Positions 58,854 through 64,000 of a stretch of 64,000 nt of DNA are shown piece after piece. A program made the position numbers and the translations under genes. The notes beneath the pieces were generated by a model, which did no database searches, was not told the DNA's origin, and saw nothing but the letters and a program-made list of their open reading frames with translations. Every line of letters starts with the position of its first letter. Position 1 is the stretch's first letter. Origin of the DNA: Gaeumannomyces sp. JS-464 (Eukaryota > Ascomycota > Sordariomycetes > Magnaporthales > Magnaporthaceae); the NCBI GenBank assembly GCA_002197995.1, contig NGZR01000002.1, forward strand, positions 868,001-932,000. Direction: 5' to 3'.

Positions 58854-59699
58854 GCGAAAAGATAACGGGAAAAAGGGTTAAACTAAAAGGAAAAAGTGGA
58901 AAGAAATAAGGCTTTATTAATACCATTTACCCTAGTACTATGTGTCGGACTCTGCACCTTCCTCGAATTCCCCAATTCTTGGCATTGCGCTGTTAGTGCA
59001 CACTGCCAAATTGCATACAAATCCTTAACACCGCCAATTAGCGACCCAACACCAATAACCACGCCCGCCAACGGCGCTGGCGACGGCAACATGCCGTTGC
59101 CAACAGCCCCCCCTTCGGCCAATAGGGTGGCGCGCGCCCTCCTCGCCGGCCCAACGGCCCGGAGGAACGCGTCGTTGCCACCCGGGCCCCCCCGCGCGTT
59201 AGCGCACCCGACTACGCCGTCCCCGTTGCGGAATTAGCAACACCCAATAAAGCCCGATTAGGGCCAGGAAGGCTCCCATAACGGCAGCACCGGCACAGGT
59301 GCCCCTCCCCCCTTTCTTAACGGCGGCGTACGCGCCCACCCGTCGGGTCGGCCGCGGCGGCCGCGGAGGAAATTATTGCGAGCTATAGCCGCAAACAATA
59401 ACAAACGGCCCTAATTTGCGCCACGCTGGCCCGATTTATCGACGCCGGCATTGCCTCCCTTTCGGCGGAAGCAATCCCCGAAGCCAACGGCTGGAAAGAT
59501 TGCTTTATCGACTACGCTAAACAAGCCCTTTTCGGCCTACCTACGCCAGCCGAAAAGGAAAGAAGCCTATACGGGGCCCCGGAGCCCTCGCAACGCGCGC
59601 TTTTAGCCACCTACGCGTCGGTAGCCCGGGAGGGCTACCAACACCAACAACCCGCACAGGCTTTTCGGGGCCGTACGCCCTAAACCCGGGCACCCCGCT

Positions 59700-60479
59700 T
59701 ACTAACAAGCTTTAAAGCCGACTTCCGGGTGTTCGTTAGGATCCCGGAAAAACGGCAGGCTTGGGCTAACCAACAAACGGGCTTTAGCATTCGCAAAGCC
59801 CTTGCCGACAGTAGGGACCTGCCGTTTACGACGGCCGATATCCCGGAAGCGTACCGATCTTTTACGGGGTTCGTGTTAAAAGCAAAAACGGCCGATATCC
59901 AAAGCCGGCTTTTGCAGCACCGATCCGAATTAGGCCGTTTATATAACGCCGAAAGAATTAAAAAGCCCGAAATTTGGTACAATTACGTAATTTCCGGCTG
60001 CCCTACCTCTTTAACCAACGGCTTTGGACAATGCGTCCCCGTATCGGATAAACTGGTTCGGGAGGAAGTGAAAGCCCAAACAAGGCACAAACCGGTAAAC
60101 GTTAAGCTTTCCGAGGCCGGCGTTACTATTAAAGGCGTATATCGTGGATTATATCCTTTATACGCAAGTGGCCGGGTTTAGGCTTTAGGGGATCACTTCC
60201 TTCTCACGCCGCGTACAACGACACCCGCCGGTTACCCAGCACACCTTTGGCTGCCACGGCTTCCACGTGGCCCGCAATTGCGCCCGGACCGATAGGTGCT
60301 TTCGGTGCGGGAAAATAAACGACGACCGGCACGTACAACCGTGTACGGCCCCCCCGCAATGCGCGAACTGCTCGGGCCCGTACCCTGCCAACCACCCGAA
60401 CTGCCCTATAAGGCCCGTACGGGTAAACGGAGTGCTAAAGCACTTAACCTTTAAGAAAAAAGGGCTGTTAGGAGGTTAG
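59700..60479 (+). pseudogene. LINE ORF1 (Gag-like, zinc knuckles)
   Basis: The frame at 59729-60181 gives a helical RNA-binding part (RIPEKRQAWANQQTGFSIRK, then YRSFTGFVLKAKTADIQ and EIWYNYVISGCP). A frame change near 60,180-60,260 leads to two cysteine knuckles. One is CFRCGKINDDRHVQPC (from 60298) and the other CANCSGPYPANHPNC (from about 60360), followed by RPVRVNG. These match ORF1 of Tad/I-type elements, which binds element RNA. Upstream 58,900-59,700 is Pro/Ala/Thr-rich and probably the N-terminus. The frame change and stops make it non-functional here. Confidence 0.75.
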
Positions 60480-61089
60480 GCGCACAAGCGTACCGGGCGG
60501 CGGCAAAAGCGGCGGAAGCCGCCATTGCCACCGCTACCGCCGCTACCGCTGCTACCGGTAATACCCTTCCCGCAATCGCTACTACTACGGGCGGCTCCGC
60601 CGTAACCGTTAATTTAACGGCAAACCTTACGACCGCTACCGCTACTGCTGCGGCTACCGTTATTACCATTAACGATACCGCTAATACAGCGCTAACGCCG
60701 TTATTAACCCTACGGTTAATACCGTTATCGCCGCTACTTTAGCTATCCTTATCGCCGCTGCCACCCCCGCCGGCCCCGCCGTCGCCTCCGCCGTTATCGC
60801 AAACCCGGCAAGCCCGCCGGCCCCGGAAGGCGTGGCCCGTACGGCCGGCAAGGAAAGGCACTTTGCTAAAAGGCTTAAAGTTAATTTTAACAACCAATAC
60901 GAAGTATTGGCGGATATGGAACTGGACCTTCCCGAGCCCGAAAAGGCTATCGAAATAACTGGAAACCCCTTGGAGGAAACCGACGGTACCGCCGGCCAAC
61001 AACCCCAGGGCCAAAACCCCCAATATACCAACGCCGCTTTTACGTATGCCAGCAGCCAACCGGATATAACAAACGCATGGCAATAGGGC

Positions 61090-64000
61090 CCGGCGCCCGG
61101 GGCTTCGCCCCGAACGCCGTGCTTTAACCGCCGCCCAAGCGAACGTACGACGTAGCTGGAAAGCGGGGGCTATTTTACTTTAACTATTTTGGAGCAAAAT
61201 ATCGACGTGGTGCTAATGCAGGAGCCTTTTAGCGCGTGGAAAAGGAAGCTTATGCTTTGCACCCACCCGTCGTACGAGCTATTTACTCCGGTAAATAGCT
61301 GGCACGACCACCAAACCAAGCCTCGGGTAATAACGTACGTACGAAAGGACCCGGGGCTTCGGTCCGTAGCGGACCGGCCGGCAGGCAACACCCGGGACAT
61401 CCTTTGGCTTACCGTCGCCGGGTGCACTTTCGTTAACGTATATAGGCCTTTAAAGGACCCTTCGAAACCCTCGTTAAACCTTTTACTACGTTAGCGCCCA
61501 ACGGCAAAATGCATTATAACTGGGGACTTTAACGCAAGGTTTTCGGCGTGGGATCCGGTTAAAAGTAATAGGAATAAGGGCCAGGATATAGCCCAATAGG
61601 CTAATACCTATAACCTCCTCCTACTTACCGACCTAGGCCAACCTACGTAACGATAGGGGCGTTTTGGATCTTACCTTTTCCAACGCCCCTTTGGCAATAG
61701 CGGAAATCGACCCTTCGCTAGCAACCGATTCGGACCACCGCTCGATACGGATCGAGGTTTTTAACCGCAATAACTCCGTTCCGGACTGCCGGCGTATTAC
61801 GCTACCAAACGATAAACTACCGTTTTTCGCAAACGCGGTAATAACGGGGGCTGGCAGCCTGCCGCCATTTACAAATCCATGCACGGCGGATTACTTGGAT
61901 AAAACGGCCGAGGTTTTAATAACCTGCTAAAAAATGCGTTAATGGCTTTCGGCCGGGGGCCTAAAGTTAAAAGAAAAGGCCAACCCTGGTAAAACGAAAA
62001 GTGCGCTAACGCCCAACGGGACTTTGCAAAAGCTATGGCAAACGGCGGGCCTTTTACGGCCGAAGCCCGCTTTTTAAAAGCAACGGTCCGGGCGGCCAAA
62101 AACAGTATTGGGCCAGCGTGCTGGAGGAAGTGGATTCCCCGGAAGCGCTGTACCGTGTTGTAAAGTGGCATAAACTTGCACCCGCTATACGGCTTCCCCC
62201 GTTAAATATCGACGGGGAGGTTAAAATAGCCCCAGGAGATAAAGCGGAAGCATTAGGCCGTAAAATCCTCCGTAGGTTTACGGCGGAGGACGACCTACAA
62301 AAGGACCCGTTGTAGTAAAAGGCTACCCAAAGGACCGCATAACTCCCGTGGGACCCCCACGTCCCCTAAAGGAATGCCGGAAGTGCATTGTTGGCACGGC
62401 AAACACGGCCCCGAGCGTCGACTTCTTAACGGTTAAGCTGCTTACAACGGCATAGCCGGCAATAGGGGAATACGTTAGGGCCTTTTTCGAAGCCTGCCTT
62501 AAGGCCGGGCACCACCCTAGCCCTTTCCGCACAACGGAAGTGGTTATGCTAAAAAAGCCGAACAAAACGGATATAACGGACCCAAAATCCTACCGCCCGA
62601 TAGCTTTGCTTTCGTGCTTAGGGAAAGGGCTGGAGCGGCTGGTGGCTTCGCGGATGGCGTCCCTCGCACTATAATACAGGCTTATAGCTCCGCAATACGC
62701 CGGAGCTACCCCGAAAAAGGCCGCCATCGATTTAACGGCATGCGTGGCCCACGAGGTGGAACGGGCCTTCCAAAAGTATAAAACGGCCGCCTTTATTACC
62801 ATGGATATACAAGGGGCTTTCGACGCCGTACTCCGCCGGAGGCTTTTTCGGAAGCTCCTAAACTAAGGCTGGGATCCAACGTTAGTACGATAGGTATTAT
62901 CTTTTGCAGGAAACAGGGTGGTTAAAGTGCGTTTGGAAAACGCCACGGCACCCCCTTTTTCCCCGGACTGCGGGCTACCCTAAGGGTTACCGGCGTCACC
63001 GGTCCTGTTTATGCTTTATATGGCCGAAATCCTACCCAAGCAAAAGCGGTTAGGTACGGTTACGCGGACGATATAGGCATTTGCGTAACGGGTAGCACTT
63101 CGGAGGAGTGCTTTCGTAAAGCAAAAGCTACGGTAACGGAAATCCTACGTTGGGGAAGGGTTAACAAAGTGGCTTTCGACCCGGGAAAGCGCGAACTTAT
63201 GCATTTTTCCAAGCGGAAAAACCCTACAACCCTAGCGGTTATAGCGGAAAACCTTACCATTTAACAAACTACAAGAGTTTTACGGTGGTTAGGGGTTTTT
63301 TTCGACCAAAGGCTTAACTTTAAAGCCCACGTTAACAATAGGGTTGCAAAAGCCCAAAGCGTTGCCAACCACTTCCGGAGGCTTACGAATTCGATAAGGG
63401 GGATACCGGCACATTCGGTCCACAAAGCCGTTACGACGGTTATAATCCCACGGCTTTATACGGGCCGAGGTGTAGTATAAAGGCAAAACCAAACCATACC
63501 CGTATAAACCAGCATAACAGCAATATATCCGCCAAGGCATTTAATCGAACAGGTGGATAAAGCCCTAACCGCGTCCCTCCGGGCAGTGGTTCCAGCTTGG
63601 AAAACCGCACCGATAAACGCCTTACATTACGAATCCGGCATTTTAAGCGCCCAAGCGCTTTTGGAACAAGCCCGCCTTCGTTTCGCGGCCCGTATAAATA
63701 CGGTTCCGGAAGATCACCCCCTAACCGCAGCGGCCAAGCCGGCTTTTAACGCCCGAAGGCCTAAGGCAGGCTTACCCGGCAAGCTTGCGACCTTTTTGCA
63801 AAGAACGGCCGGACTTTTCGGCTTGCACCCGCCCGGCTTACCTCCCGTATAAATATACGGGGTTTACGGTAGCCCATAAGAAAAGCCCGCAGCCGCAAAA
63901 GCTTTTATGGCGTGGTTTCGCACCCTCCACCTACTAACGTTATAGTATATAGCGACGGGTCCAAAGCAAAGGACGAGGCAGTTGGATACGGCTGGGTAAT
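61090..64000 (+). pseudogene. LINE ORF2: endonuclease, reverse transcriptase, RNase H (partial)
   Basis: The APE-type endonuclease begins near 61,190 (NIDVVLMQEPF) and shows its late motif ATDSDHRSIRIEV near 61,725. Reverse-transcriptase landmarks follow. TEVVMLKKPNKTDITDPKSY, then RPIALLSCLGKGLERLVASR, lie at about 62,530-62,650. The catalytic YADDIGI is at 63061-63081 and FDPGKRELMHF near 63,180. RNase H starts at the very edge (VYSDGSKAKDEAVGYGW, 63,945-63,995). Several stops (TAA/TAG for Gln or Trp) and frame changes interrupt it. The Asp-Asp of the YADD box is intact. The unit is truncated by the window. Confidence 0.85.

Larger units (their letters stand above)
58900..64000 (+). mobile_element. 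Tad-like non-LTR retrotransposon (LINE), 3' end beyond the window
   Basis: Two consecutive coding units, a zinc-knuckle ORF1 and an endonuclease/reverse transcriptase/RNase H ORF2, are typical of fungal Tad-type LINEs. The head lies somewhere near 58.9-59.0 kb, after the A run. The exact 5' end and any target duplication were not determined. C-to-T and G-to-A stops are present but far sparser than in the LTR block, so RIP has been milder. The element continues past 64,000. Confidence 0.85.

Noticed and set aside
60451..60669. 72-residue minus-strand Val/Ala-rich frame
   Set aside because: Antisense to a low-complexity Ala/Thr/Asn repeat stretch of the LINE, with no independent support.

Overview
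The window comes from a filamentous ascomycete, most likely a Sordariomycete. Its genes are GC-rich, with short GT-AG introns and third-codon G/C preference. They abut a roughly 26 kb block of extreme A+T content that carries the footprint of repeat-induced point mutation (RIP). In that block CpA/TpG have become TpA while CpG survives, and the block is built of nested, inactivated transposons.

Positions 1-29,600 are ordinary gene space. In order they hold a TFIP11/Ntr1-type spliceosome-disassembly factor (+), a candidate small two-exon gene (+), an amino-acid permease (-), the remains of a broken minus-strand gene, a small charged hypothetical protein (+), a small secreted Thr/Cys-rich protein (-), a molybdopterin sulfite oxidase (+), a secreted GH3 beta-glucosidase (+), a protein with an eight-residue cysteine-pair repeat (+), and a Gly/Gln/Pro-rich protein with a lysine/aspartate tail (-). 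Intergenic spacers are long (2-4 kb) and show no further supported gene. No operon-like cooperation is expected. Seven of the eight firmly modelled genes carry one or more single- or double-base indels that break the reading frame. Most are -1, many are in short homopolymers, and each model becomes an exact number of codons once they are allowed for. This pattern looks like consensus error rather than biology, except perhaps in the sulfite oxidase gene.

Positions 29,634-55,422 are a nest of RIP-destroyed elements. An outer Ty3/gypsy chromodomain element (217 bp LTRs at 29,634 and 55,206) was entered at 31.57 kb by a second gypsy element (128 bp LTRs, CATTT target duplication). That one was entered at 36.8 kb by a third (about 450 bp LTRs, AATAC target duplication, also with a chromodomain). 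Two Fot1/pogo-type DNA transposons lie in the middle and outer elements, each flanked by TA. The outer left LTR is almost free of RIP, whereas its right partner is heavily mutated.

Positions 55,423-64,000 hold a RIP-damaged tyrosinase pseudogene, a bZIP-like remnant, a poly(A) run, and a Tad-like non-LTR retrotransposon (zinc-knuckle ORF1; endonuclease, reverse transcriptase and RNase H in ORF2) that runs off the right edge.
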